Below the pieces are notes generated by a model. It was given only the letters and a program-made list of their open reading frames with translations. It made no database searches and was not told the origin of the DNA. A DNA stretch of 64,000 nt from Callipepla californica brunnescens (lineage: Eukaryota; Chordata; Aves; Galliformes; Odontophoridae): positions 18,345,152-18,409,151 of the forward strand of contig JALIRH010000007.1 of the NCBI GenBank assembly GCA_023055505.1, read 5' to 3'. Position 1 is the first letter of the stretch, and every line of letters starts with the position of its first letter. The position numbers and the translations under genes were made by a program. Of this stretch, positions 37,801 to 47,496 are shown piece after piece.

Positions 37801-38400
37801 ATGCAAGTTGCACACAATTTAAGCTGGTGCCTCATCTATTTTTCTGAATATCTCCTCTTTCCTCTGTAACATTCCTCTTTTCAACAAAGGTAACTTTATT
37901 TTTTCCAGCAGAGATTTGTAATCCATCTGCTTTTAACCTCCCAGTGCCTTCAAAGAACATTATTACTGAGAAAAATCAAGCAAACAACCACCCCTCCCAC
38001 CTGTGTCTGCAAACAGGTTATTCAAATGCAGCAGAGAGGATAAGCTTCCCTAGGAAAGCACCTTTCCTTTGTTCTTCAAAATTCCATTCAGCTTGCATAG
38101 AGATACAAACCTGCTAACGCCACCACTCCTTATTTTAGCCCACAGTGAGAGCAAACATGAAGCTAAACACCATTAGCCTGGAATGAGATCAGGTGCTAAC
38201 ACACAGCCTAAGAACCGGGAACACCTGGGAGCTGTTAGGGCAGCTGCACTGCAGTGAGGCAGACCCAGCAGGTGTTCTCAGAATGCTCGTGTTCCATTCT
38301 TGTGGTTACTTATAGAGTATATAGGGTGCTCAGCAACGCGTCCTCTCATCGTGTGCCATGTCCAATGTAGGTGAGCAGTATGGCCGTGCTCATAATCAAG

Positions 38401-38426
38401 AGCAGTTGGTGTGAGCAGTTGGTGTG
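38401..38426. repeat. 13-bp tandem duplication
   Basis: AGCAGTTGGTGTG occurs twice, head to tail, without mismatch. It is a simple local duplication in intergenic DNA. Confidence 0.9.
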
Positions 38427-38861
38427 GACAGTGTTGTTGCTCTGCAGGGAAGAGGATGGCAGAAGCAGCTCCTGGTTCAAGTGCTGCTGCTGCTGAGTAT
38501 GGTACAGCATAGCTGCTTGCGCCAGTTTAAGAAATGCATGAATTTTGCAAATTTAAGATCAGAGATAACCTCATCCCTATGCTTTTGTAAAGGGATGTGC
38601 TGCAGGCAAAGCCTCAGTAACTGTCATCTGTCCCATTAGCATGTAACTAAGAGGCTCACAGTACAAAGCACACTGAGAAAGCTGAAGGCTATAATGCATG
38701 ACTAGCCCTTCTACCCCTGTTATTTTTCCTTGCAGGTTTCATCTGTACATTTTAGAACATCCTAGAAACGTGTGAAAGCAGCAAAACAGCAATGCAAAAC
38801 AAACTAAATGAGTGAAAAAAGAAGCTGAGGACTAAACCACCTTCATACACCAAAGTTGACC

Positions 38862-39188
38862 ACTTCTATCAGTATCTAAGGAGAGGGAAGCAAGGAGATG
38901 AGGCTGGACTCTTGTCAGCAGTGTGTGGTGATAGGATGAGGGGAAATGGCCAGAAACTGAAGCATAGGAAGTTCTGCACAAATGTGTGTGGGAACTTCTT
39001 CACAGTGCAGTGACGGAGCACTGGCACAGGCTGCACAGAGAGGTGGTGGAGTCTCCTTCTCTGGAGACGTTCGAGACCCACCTGGACACCTACCTGTGCA
39101 ACCTGGGCTAGGGAGCTGCTCTGGCAGGGGGTTGGACTCGATGATCTCTAGAGGTCCCTTCCAGATCCTACAGTTCTGTGATTCTGTG
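38862..39188 (+). mobile_element. CR1 fragment with intact 3' end
   Basis: AGTGACGGAGCACTGGCACA, GAGGTGGTGGAGTCTCCTTC and CACCTGGACACCTACCTGTG lead into GGTTGGACTCGATGATCTCT and end CTGTGATTCTGTGAA. This is a well-preserved CR1 3' end, of the same subtype as the copy at 12,651. Confidence 0.92.
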
Positions 39189-39765
39189 AAAAACTCAGCC
39201 AATTTGCCAGATCAGACAGTCTAAATCTGACTTAATGTACCAGAAAATGCCAGAGCTTTTGTAGAAGAAAGTTAGGAGAAGTCAAGTTTATGATGGGTCT
39301 CCTTGTGTATGAAGTCTCCTTGCAATGAAGTTCAGCTGACTGCCTACAGGCAACAGTGACATCTGCATCCTCTGCTAACAATCTCATTAGAAATATTGCT
39401 AAGATGATTTTTCTTAAGCTTTCACGAAACACAGAATCTAATCCTCCATCAGTTTATAAGAAACAGAAAAACAAAATAATTCTCAAAAGAAGATTCAGTC
39501 AGAATCCTCTTGTGTCAGGATTTCCTCCAATGTGTGCAGAGTCTTCAAGTGTTTGTGGAAAACAGACAGGAAATTCCACCAGGGAGCAAAAAGGAAAAGT
39601 GCAGTGGATGGGATCCTGAGTGAGAAAGCAGATGGTGGAATTAGGGAAAAAAAAATACAAAGCCTGGGCCTAGTGAAAGGCCATGAGGCCTCTAGTGCAT
39701 AGCAAGCAGCACTGATGGCAAGTCTACTGCAGCATGTCTGGAAGTAGCACGCACATTTACTGAAT
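39189..39765. other. Spacer between two CR1 copies
   Basis: Nothing recognised. An 87-codon plus-strand frame (39,356-39,619) has no features. Confidence 0.55.
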
Positions 39766-39922
39766 TACCCAGAGAAGTGGTCACAGCCCCAAGCCTGCCA
39801 CAGTTCAAGGAGTGTTTGGACAGGGCTCTCAGATGAAGGGTTTGAATTTTGGGTGGTCCTGTGTGGATCTAGGAGCTGGACTCAGTGATCCTTGTGGGTG
39901 CTTTGCAACTTGGGATATTCTT
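39766..39922 (+). mobile_element. CR1 3' fragment
   Basis: GAGAAGTGGTCACAGCCCCA, CAGTTCAAGGAGTGTTTGGA and GTGGTCCTGTGTGGATCTAG, then CTGGACTCAGTGATCCTTGT, correspond to the CR1 3' end, with GGGATATTCTT at the terminus. Confidence 0.85.
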
Positions 39923-40165
39923 GGGATAAGAGCTCAGTCTTCGTGGAGTAGTGCTGGCAAATCCCTGAAGCACCCTGAATTTATGCTCTGCTCTTAGCTT
40001 AACATTTATTCACAATATTTAATGAAATATGCTTCTTAAATGTGCATGTTGCTACATTGTGACTTGACAGAAGTGTGACTCGCTTGGTTTCTGTAACTTG
40101 CTGGCTGCCGCAGAACCCTGGAGGCTGGGGCTGGTGAAGTAGAGTGACTGTGAGAACCACACTGT

Positions 40166-40283
40166 TCACAGAATCACAGGATTAAAGGGGTTGGAAGGGA
40201 CCTCTAGAGATCATCAAGGCCAACCTCCCTGCCAAAGCAGCTCTCTGGACCAGGTTGCACAGGTGGGCGTCCAGGCTGCGGAC
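40166..40283 (-). mobile_element. CR1 3' fragment, reverse orientation
   Basis: TTCACAGAATCACAGGATTA, GGTTGGAAGGGACCTCTAGA and GATCATCAAGGCCAACCTCC are the reverse complement of the CR1 3' end. Together with the forward copies just to the left, it forms an inverted pair beyond the DST polyadenylation site. Confidence 0.9.
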
Positions 40284-40739
40284 TCCTGTGTCTTTTTGAT
40301 ATTATCAAAGAGTGTTTTGAATGTCTAAGGATTCTGTCATTACCACCCAGCTATTGTACAGCACTCCTACTGGAAGCTGCATCCTTTTTTCATTAAAACT
40401 AAGCTGTTATTAATTCTTTCAAAAGAATGAATGGCAAAAATATTTCACTGACAAAAAAGGAGTAACTGAATTACTCTTTATGCCTTTCATACGCGGTGTA
40501 TAAATGTCACAGTTTAACGTGGAGAAAATCATCATCAACACAGTAATTACATATAATTTCATATCATCTGATGTGTGCAATTTAGAGTTTTATTACACAA
40601 ACATGGCAGCTAACCCAAATGTGATTGCTGTTAATTGGAAATTACATTGAAGACTATGTTCCTATGGCAATTATCAGTCATCTGAAATAATGTATGCCCT
40701 AAAATGTAATGCAGAGAATGCGAAATAAGAAATACGACG
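40284..40739. other. DNA just downstream of DST
   Basis: AT-rich sequence beyond the expected polyadenylation site, containing the possible second AATAAA. Nothing else recognised. Confidence 0.55.
40589..40594 (-). promoter_or_regulatory. Possible second, distal polyadenylation signal
   Basis: A second minus-strand AATAAA (in GTGTAATAAAACTC) lies about 170 nt beyond the first. It could serve a slightly longer 3' UTR. There is no direct evidence of use. Confidence 0.3.
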
Positions 40740-41551
40740 GAAATAAAGTTAAGGGGCATGTTTATTTCAGAGCCTTCTGCAAGCAAAATTGCTTTGATAC
40801 AAAATGAGTTCAATAATACAGTGCTACCATCCACTCAAGCAAAAGAAAACCTCACATTTACATGAATGCACTTTATATTCTTATAGAATAATAGTTCCGA
40901 TGTCCAGAATGTGTCTGGCCTCACTGAAAGCAATGGCACAGAAACGCTGCAAGGTTTTGGAGTATCATATTACCGGCGAGTGCTTAACTCTGTGAGTTCT
41001 CTGAGAGATGCTGTATAAATAAGGGTACTGTGACTGTGGGTCTGTATTCCTCGGTAGCTTTGACACACATCCTTCAGTGTTTGTTTCATTAGCTCGAAAT
41101 GCACAACTGTGTCTTTTGGCTTTTTAGTATTCCTTTTTTGTTTGTTTTTCTTTTTTAAAGAAAAATCTTGAGGTATCCTTTACTGTTAACTAATGACATA
41201 GTGATAGGTCTATTTTCTTCAGGCTCCAGAGATTTACTGTACATTCAGTACACTGTACATTTGGTAATTATTTTTTAGTGTACTTTCTACACATCACTGT
41301 GTACAACTGTTAGTTTACATTAAAACTCTTCCCCCTCCTCACAGGATATGGCATAAACAAAAACAAATCTGACAAAAAAAAATTTTACACATAAAATAAG
41401 AAGACAAATACACAGATAAGGCCATCTGCAGAATTAAAAATCTACCTCTCGCCATATTTCACAACAGTTTCTACAGAATATTTTACATCTTACGAACTTA
41501 AATACTCAACGCAAAAGGAAAAAAAGGAAACCCTTGATGAAGCTAATCGTA
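40740..41551 (-). other. DST: DST 3' UTR (approximate end)
   Basis: This is the non-coding remainder of the last exon. It is AT-rich and holds three TGTACA hexamers within 70 bases (41,239, 41,254 and 41,300). The first AATAAA downstream of the stop in transcript sense is at 40,761-40,766 (seen as TTTATT on the plus strand), so cleavage is expected near 40,740. The exact end is an inference. Confidence 0.65.
40761..40766 (-). promoter_or_regulatory. DST: Polyadenylation signal AATAAA for DST
   Basis: AATAAA on the minus strand, about 790 nt after the DST stop codon, followed by a U-rich stretch in transcript sense (CTTAACTTTATTTCC). It is the first perfect hexamer after the stop codon. Confidence 0.6.
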
Positions 41552-41817
41552 TTATCTCTTCAAGGACTTGTCCAATTTGCTGGCTGCCGGCCTTCTCTGG
41601 GGAGTTGGAATTTTAGAAGGCTTGGCTGATCCTGGCCGAGAACCTGCTCGGGGTGTCGGTCTGCTTGTGGCTGGAACAGTCTCTGACATATCTGAGCATA
41701 CGGACTGGATTTCTGAAATATCGAAGTCAGAAGCATCGCTGCCTCTGCAGCTGCTCGACCTGCTGCCAGCCTTGCTTCCTGCTCGGCTCCCAGGTCTGCT
41801 TGGAGTTCTCCTGGTTT
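41552..41817 (-). CDS. DST: DST last coding exon with GSR repeats and EB1-binding SKIP motif (residues 669-756)
   Basis: This is the coding part of the terminal exon. It starts after the acceptor TTTTCTTTCCAG and ends with TAA at 41,552-41,554. It encodes [20 protein letters not shown], then [17 protein letters not shown], then [20 protein letters not shown], and ends LDKSLKR. Ser-Lys-Ile-Pro (736-739) in a basic Ser/Pro setting is an SxIP motif, by which this protein is known to bind EB1 at growing microtubule ends. The GSR units resemble those whose phosphorylation regulates microtubule binding in spectraplakins. Residue 692 is Cys where the Arg of an SSRRGSD sequence is expected. Confidence 0.96.
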
Positions 41818-43243
41818 CTGGAAAGAAAAGGTACCCAGCAGCATTAGAGGTACGCGTGCCAAAGGTGTGCATCTTGGCAATCCCAAGTCTTTGGCGCTGC
41901 TTTGACAATCCCAACAACACCTCATTGCATGAACTAAATTTCAGACTTCTGCCAGATACAATCAAAGCTCCTCTTATATTAACACAACAGCATAAAGCAA
42001 TGCCCTATCTCCCACGGAAGGGAAAATGCAACAGAACGCTGAGACGTAGCTAACTTAGCACTAACACATCTAGTTAAAGAAGGTTATCCTGGCAACTCTT
42101 CTTGACGTACAAGACGTGTATCACCTACTGATCGTCAACAGATCCTTCCTTCCTCCTGCCATTTTCTAAACTATGAGCTGGAAGGCGTGAACATCTGGCA
42201 CCTTCAAGCACTCAGGTTTTACTAATACATAACCTGGAGGTGCAGGTGACAATCTCGTTTTTTAAACGTGTAATTCTTCCCCCCGCCTTTCTTTTTCTAA
42301 ATCAAAACCATAACATTGAAAGCTGCAAATAAACAAAGGAAGATTCTACATTCTCCCAAAAAAGGGCTTAGCAAATGAGCTCTGTGCAAGGCTTCTGAAG
42401 TGAAAGCTTGCCCAGACAACGTGCCATGAAGAAAAAAACCACAACAAAGAGTCTTAAACAGAAAAACATTAATGTGGGTTTTCATAATTTTCCAATTGTC
42501 TACTGAATCTTTTTTGATCTTGACAAATCTGATTCCCTGTAAGGGCAGAGAATACCAAGCTGAAGCTGAAATCTCAGATGGCACATTTTTCCAAATCACC
42601 TATAACTTAAAAGACACGAACTGCTTGAGCAGGATTTTCCAGTACTGACTGGTAAGCTCCGCAGAGCTCAAGACAAGCAGGAAAGGCAGTAGAGCTATCT
42701 TCCACTCTAAACAGCCAACCAACCCTGCCCTAAAGATCCTCGAAGAGCACAGCTTCACTGCTTTCTATTTTTATATACTGTTCTAAAAATCTCTGTGGTA
42801 TGTTCTGTTATAAGGTCACCTACAGCTGATCACAGCAGCTCTTCTTCCAATGAAAAAAGACAAGTCGTGATTAAATGACCCCTTTGCTCCATCACGGTTG
42901 AGCATAACTTGAATACTGTGAAACAAAACCTTCCTAAGCAAATGCTTCTTTCCTATTTCTTTAGGAAATAGGAATATAGGAATATTGGAGCATCGTCAAG
43001 AATTTCTGTCACAAATTTGCACATCTGGGGCTGAATGTAATGTAACTGCGGTTCAACCACGTGAACAAAGGACCATTACCTGGATTATGTGCAACCTTGG
43101 TAATGATTGTTTGGAGACCATAGGACTATCACTTCTTCCCACTCTTTCCAACTCACCTTCCTCATATCTCAAAGCTGACTCACAAGTATCCAGGCAGAAA
43201 ACAAAGCAAGCAGTAGATCAAGCTCTAAAACTAAGACACTCAC
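41818..43243 (-). other. DST: DST intron before the last exon
   Basis: No repeat recognised. Open frames that overlap the last exon and run into this intron, on both strands, are shadows of the exon. Confidence 0.8.
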
Positions 43244-43367
43244 CTGCAAACTGAGCTCTGACCCTGGTAGCTGCTGTGGACAGGATGCCGCTGTCTTCTC
43301 CAGAATGGAAACCCTTCCCTGATAGATATCCCGGCTGTCTGAGCTTACTTCCTTGAATAGGTGTTCC
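43244..43367 (-). CDS. DST: DST tail exon (residues 628-668)
   Basis: This 124-nt exon encodes [20 protein letters not shown], then [21 protein letters not shown], ending one base into the next codon. The acceptor is TTATTTTTCAATAG and the donor is GTGAGT. It belongs to the disordered C-terminal tail and joins the last exon through a split Glu codon (G|AA). Confidence 0.93.
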
Positions 43368-45919
43368 CTATTGAAAAATAAGAATTAATAAATAAATAAG
43401 TACATCAATAAAAAGGTTGTTTGTATTACTGCTACTGAAGGTAAGGTCAAGTACTAGGTGCTACACAGCTTGGAATATGATTTTGGGTTATGATCGTCTT
43501 AGCAACACTCACCATGAATCTGAAATAGTTTTGAGTCAGTATGGACATCTTTGATGACGTGAAGCTTTGAACATTCCTTTAGCAGTTAGTTTTTGAAATA
43601 GTCTAAATTTTAAGTCAAGAAACAGTTTAAGAGACTGCTTGAAATTAAGATCTTAGCCTTTGTGTGTACTTCAATGCATATACAGAAAGAAAAATGCTAC
43701 CCTCTAACCATTAGTCATAAATATAGGATTAGTTGATGGCACGTGATTTCAATTAATGAAGACAAGTAGCTGAAGATCTATGTCTGCACAGCTCGACTTT
43801 CCACCATTCCAACTGTCACTATAGTGCATCTGTTTCCATTTTATAAATACCTGATGGTATTTATGAAACGTAACTACCTAATTTCAAAATCTTTCACCAC
43901 AATGCAGAAGAAAAATACGGCACTAATTCAAGAAGTCCTTGCTGTCAATACATTGCCTGAAACATCTCTGCTCCAGTTTTCCCAGCCTCTCTCATTTCTG
44001 AAATAAAACAAGCCTTGATTTATAATCAGCCCCAAACAGCAAGATTTCTTTTGGTGCCACAAGAAGGAAATCCTCATTACTCAAATCCCAAAACCTACGT
44101 AACATACTAGATAGGAGCTGTAGGCAAATAAGAAGAAAACTACAGTATTCCCATTGATTTAATCAACAGAAAAATACTAAGTACATATCCCAAAGGAAGA
44201 AATATTGCGTCAATGAATGTGGCCCTTTAGGTGGCCCAGACCCCAGATCCATGTTCTGTGCTTCTGACCCCCATACAATGGTGGGGTAGAACTGGGTACT
44301 GAAAACCACAGTCCAGCAGAGTGAGCTGGGAGCTGCCTGGAGCTGAGCAGGGGCCCAGCAGGGGCTGCCTGGCTGCTGCTTCTGGCCCTCCGCCAACCAG
44401 GACCACTTCTGGCACAGCTGAAAGAAAGAGCATACTGATGCTGCAGAGCAGACAGTCTGCTTGCTCTGACAGGGATGGTCACAATATTAACTCTCTTTAA
44501 AGCCAAGTATAAATGGTTAGCAGGCCAAGAGTATCCAGTCAGCCACACCTCAGAAACCTCTGCTCTACAGATACTGTCTGGGATGATGAACAGTGAGGGA
44601 AATCTCTTCATTACCCTGATGAAGCCTCTGCACTTTGGTCGAGGCCTTGGGATAGAATCACTGGGATAAGGAGAAAAAGAGATCAAACTCGTTCCTTGGT
44701 TTAGTCCTACACCCATTGCCAGTCTACACGCACAATACTTAACTGCTCTCTTGGGGAGAAAATGCTGCAGAATCTCTCAGAAATTCTCTACAACCTATCC
44801 CAACCCCAATCATTCCATTTACAATCTTAACCCAACGGTGTTTTACATAAAAGAAACTCAGTAAAACTACCGACAGTTGTAAGAGCAGGTGAGAAATACA
44901 GTGCCCCTGTTTGAAATCAGTGCCGTTTCATGTCATGCATAGTTCTTGAATCTGTGAAGTACCATCAGCTAACAGAGATGAAAATACAATAGATTAGAAA
45001 CTGACAACTGATTCTACTTTGTGCTTCTGTTAATCACGCTAGGCAACAGTGTTGCCTGGTGTGCTTGAAGTGATGTACACATAAGTAAGCTTGCAGTGTG
45101 CAGAAATAATGCACTCACTCACACAGAAGAAGGAAGTGAAAAGTTCATTATGCATCTTTGAGCAAAGTCACACAGAGGTCATATAAAGCACTGGAACGTA
45201 TCAAATGAATAGCAATAGATATCAAAGTGTAGACTTGTGAAAAGCAGATACAAAAAAGGTGATGGTAGTGTAAGCTTCTCCACACTGAGCCCTCTATTCA
45301 AACCACAGTGAGAGTAACTCCTACAAGTAGAAAGTCAGTTTGCAGTCTGGTCCAGCTGCAAACTTTTCACAGCCTGCAGTGACATTAGAGAACACACTCT
45401 GGCTCCAAGCCCATTCAAATTTTTGGTCATTCAGCTCAATTACCAGCACAGTCCTAGTTGCTACACTGGTAGCTTTTATTTAATTCGTGGTCTGGAAAAA
45501 AGACCAAAGCTCATTTCCTGTAAGTCATCAAATAGCTATCTTATTAGAGCAATGACTGCTCATTACCCATTTAGACTACACTTCCAGCTGTTGGGAAGAT
45601 TTATATAACACCACAAATATTTTGTGCCATCTTGTTTACAGAGATTGGGCACTTCTTTAATCAGTGGTTTCCCATGGGAAACAACAATTAACTAATCTGA
45701 GTTTCCAGCTTTTGAAAAGTAACGAACAGAGTATAAAAAGACAACCTGGGGAAAAAAAGACAATGAGCAAGTAAGTTGAAAAGGTCAAAAAAAAAAGGCA
45801 ATGCATTAATATGTAAGGGATGCTGCAGCACTGAAGCACTGAAACCCTAGTGGTTGTTAGTGAAGTGACAGTTTTAGTGAAGGAAGATGATGAGACTAGA
45901 ATCTCTATCCTTACTGTAC
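43368..45919 (-). other. DST: DST intron (2.55 kb)
   Basis: Contains a GC-richer island at about 44,210-44,420, inside a 168-codon minus-strand frame (44,716-44,210). It shows no acceptor/donor pair in the right phase and no resemblance to DST, so I treat it as intronic. Confidence 0.75.
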
Positions 45920-46030
45920 CTCTGCAGATGACCCTTCATAGTCTGAGGATTCTGGTGGCTTAGAAGGAGTTGATGTTTTGCTGTTTGTCAACCATGGTTT
46001 ACCATAGTTGCGTGTTAATTGATGTGGTGT
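45920..46030 (-). CDS. DST: DST cassette exon in tail (residues 591-627)
   Basis: This 111-nt, phase 0-0 exon encodes TPHQLTRNYGKPWLTNSKTS, then TPSKPPESSDYEGSSAE. LTRNYGKPWLTNSK is recognisable from longer DST isoforms. The acceptor is GTTTCATACAG and the donor is GTACAG. Skipping it joins STPK directly to GTPIQGSK, which is the shorter isoform arrangement, so this is very likely an alternative exon. Confidence 0.9.
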
Positions 46031-46453
46031 CTGTATGAAACAACAGTAAATCAAAATATGAAGGACAGTAAATGGAAAACAATGACATGGAGGATACCCA
46101 GGCTTACACAGGGAGATCAAATCTCATAGTAAAAATACAAACTAAGTAGGAATAATGACAATTCTGAAACAAAGAGATGGCAGAGCTTATTTCTTACATG
46201 AACTGGAGAGGTTTTTTGCTCTTTCAGAGTTTATTCCCAAATCAGCAGTTAGCTCATGCAGCACCTTAAAAAATCTATTCCTGTGTTGCAAACAGTAGAG
46301 GAAATACATACACTGAAAATATCCTCCCAGAACATGAAATGAAATTGAGATGCTTCTTCCCTGTCATCTCCAGAAAGTTTTCATATTGTTGAAAGAACAA
46401 AAAAGCCTACACTCCATTTGTTAGACTACGTTGTTCTGTGTGTTTTCCCTTAC
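46031..46453 (-). other. DST: DST intron (0.42 kb)
   Basis: Short intron between the 200-nt tail exon and the 111-nt cassette exon. Nothing else recognised. Confidence 0.85.
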
Positions 46454-46653
46454 CTTTGGTGTACTTGTAGCAACTGCTTGTGGGGCAGCTGCCTGGCCAG
46501 CCTGACTTGACAGAGAAGTAGATCTGTTGGGAGAAGCAGCCCTTGAAGAGGGTCGTGATCTACGGCCTCTTGGTCTGAAAGCTGCCATGCTCTGACTGGC
46601 ACCATCTGCCAAGATGAACTTCTCACGCAGCTCCACGTTCGTCCTCCCTTTAG
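46454..46653 (-). CDS. DST: DST tail exon, Arg/Ser-rich (residues 524-590)
   Basis: This 200-nt exon encodes [20 protein letters not shown], then [20 protein letters not shown], then an Ala/Gln/Ser-rich stretch ending ATSTPK. The basic, disordered segment follows the GAS2 domain and is part of the microtubule-binding tail. The acceptor is CTTTGCTGCAG and the donor is GTAAGG. The exon ends in phase 0. The [17 protein letters not shown] segment is the DST form; MACF1 has a different sequence here. Confidence 0.94.
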
Positions 46654-47427
46654 CTGCAGCAAAGAAGAGTGTTGATTTAGTGAGACATGAAAACAGCCAG
46701 CAAGCTGTTCATTGTCATTTTTGCCATGCCGATTCCAACACACTTTTACAAGAAATAAAATGCATTACTGTGTAATGCATTTATTTTGGACACGGGAGAA
46801 TTATGTGTAGAACTCGCTTATTCTAATACTTTATGCCAGCAGGAATGAACCACTGTCAAAGGAAGTCAGCGTGATAATGGAATGCTCAACGTGCTAAATC
46901 ACTGTTATCAATCATCTATTAATACACAGACACAACCTGATAAGCAGCTCTGCTAACTCCACAGCTACTCATTATAAATAATACTTGCTTGGATGTTCCA
47001 GGAGAAATTGTTATGTAAAATTTACAGGAAAGCAGCAAACGTATTTATTTAAAACTGTGAGATTATGTAGTTTGGCAACATGCAATGATGAACAGAAAAT
47101 CCAAACTGTAACGAGGTAATTGGTGGCTAAGCACTCACACACACACACACACAGGAACAGATATGAGAGAATGTTCCGCAAGAATGGATGCAAGAAATGT
47201 TAGCATTTAACTGTGTCAGTGTGAATGACAACTGTTTTTGAAACACTCTTCAAGCATGTCAAAAAAAAACCAAAACAGCTCGTAAAGCACCAGCCCATGT
47301 AGGAACACAATAAGCTAAATGTGAGGGTGAGGCATATTAAAAGTTAAAACACATATATAAATAAAATGGGAAGGAAATGAAGAGAAAGGAGAAGAGGAGG
47401 AGAAGACAAAGAGAGGGATTTGCCAAC
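46654..47427 (-). other. DST: DST intron (0.77 kb) with CA/TG repeat
   Basis: Follows the weak donor GTTGGC of the 69-nt cassette exon. It holds the (CA)9 tract at 47,136-47,153 and purine-rich sequence close to the exon. Confidence 0.85.
47136..47153. repeat. (CA)9 microsatellite
   Basis: Nine CA units in the DST intron between the 69-nt cassette exon and the 200-nt tail exon. In transcript sense this is a TG/UG repeat, a possible site for splicing factors that bind UG repeats. Confidence 0.95.
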
Positions 47428-47496
47428 CTATAGTAGGCTGAGTGGTAATTGAAGAGTTTGATTCCGAACGTAACATTTTACTCCCGTGATGATGAA
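47428..47496 (-). CDS. DST: DST cassette exon after GAS2 (residues 501-523)
   Basis: This 69-nt, phase 1-1 exon encodes [19 protein letters not shown] and then QPTI. It follows a good acceptor (TCATTTTTTCTAG) but has an unusually weak donor (ATAG|GTTGGC). It matches a segment present in some DST transcripts and absent from others, where GAS2 joins directly to a GRTN...ELREKF stretch. Length divisible by three, matching phases and the weak donor all point to a regulated cassette exon. Confidence 0.88.
   Translation of the reverse strand, partial: FIITGVKCYVRNQTLQLPLSLL

Larger units (their letters stand above)
33894..38861. other. Intergenic DNA with one GC-rich patch
   Basis: Mostly AT-rich. 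A compact GC-rich segment at about 34,970-35,125 (CTGTGCCGCCGGCCCACGCA) stands out. It has few CpGs and no attached coding exon, so I do not call a promoter. Poly-A runs lie at 34,870 and 37,325-37,338. Confidence 0.5.

Noticed and set aside
41568..42053. 161-codon plus-strand open frame
   Set aside because: It is the antisense shadow of the last DST coding exon, extended into the intron.
44210..44716. 168-codon minus-strand open frame in a DST intron
   Set aside because: No domain, no splice sites in a compatible phase, and it lies between two exons that join cleanly without it. Frames of this length are expected by chance in 64 kb of six-frame sequence.
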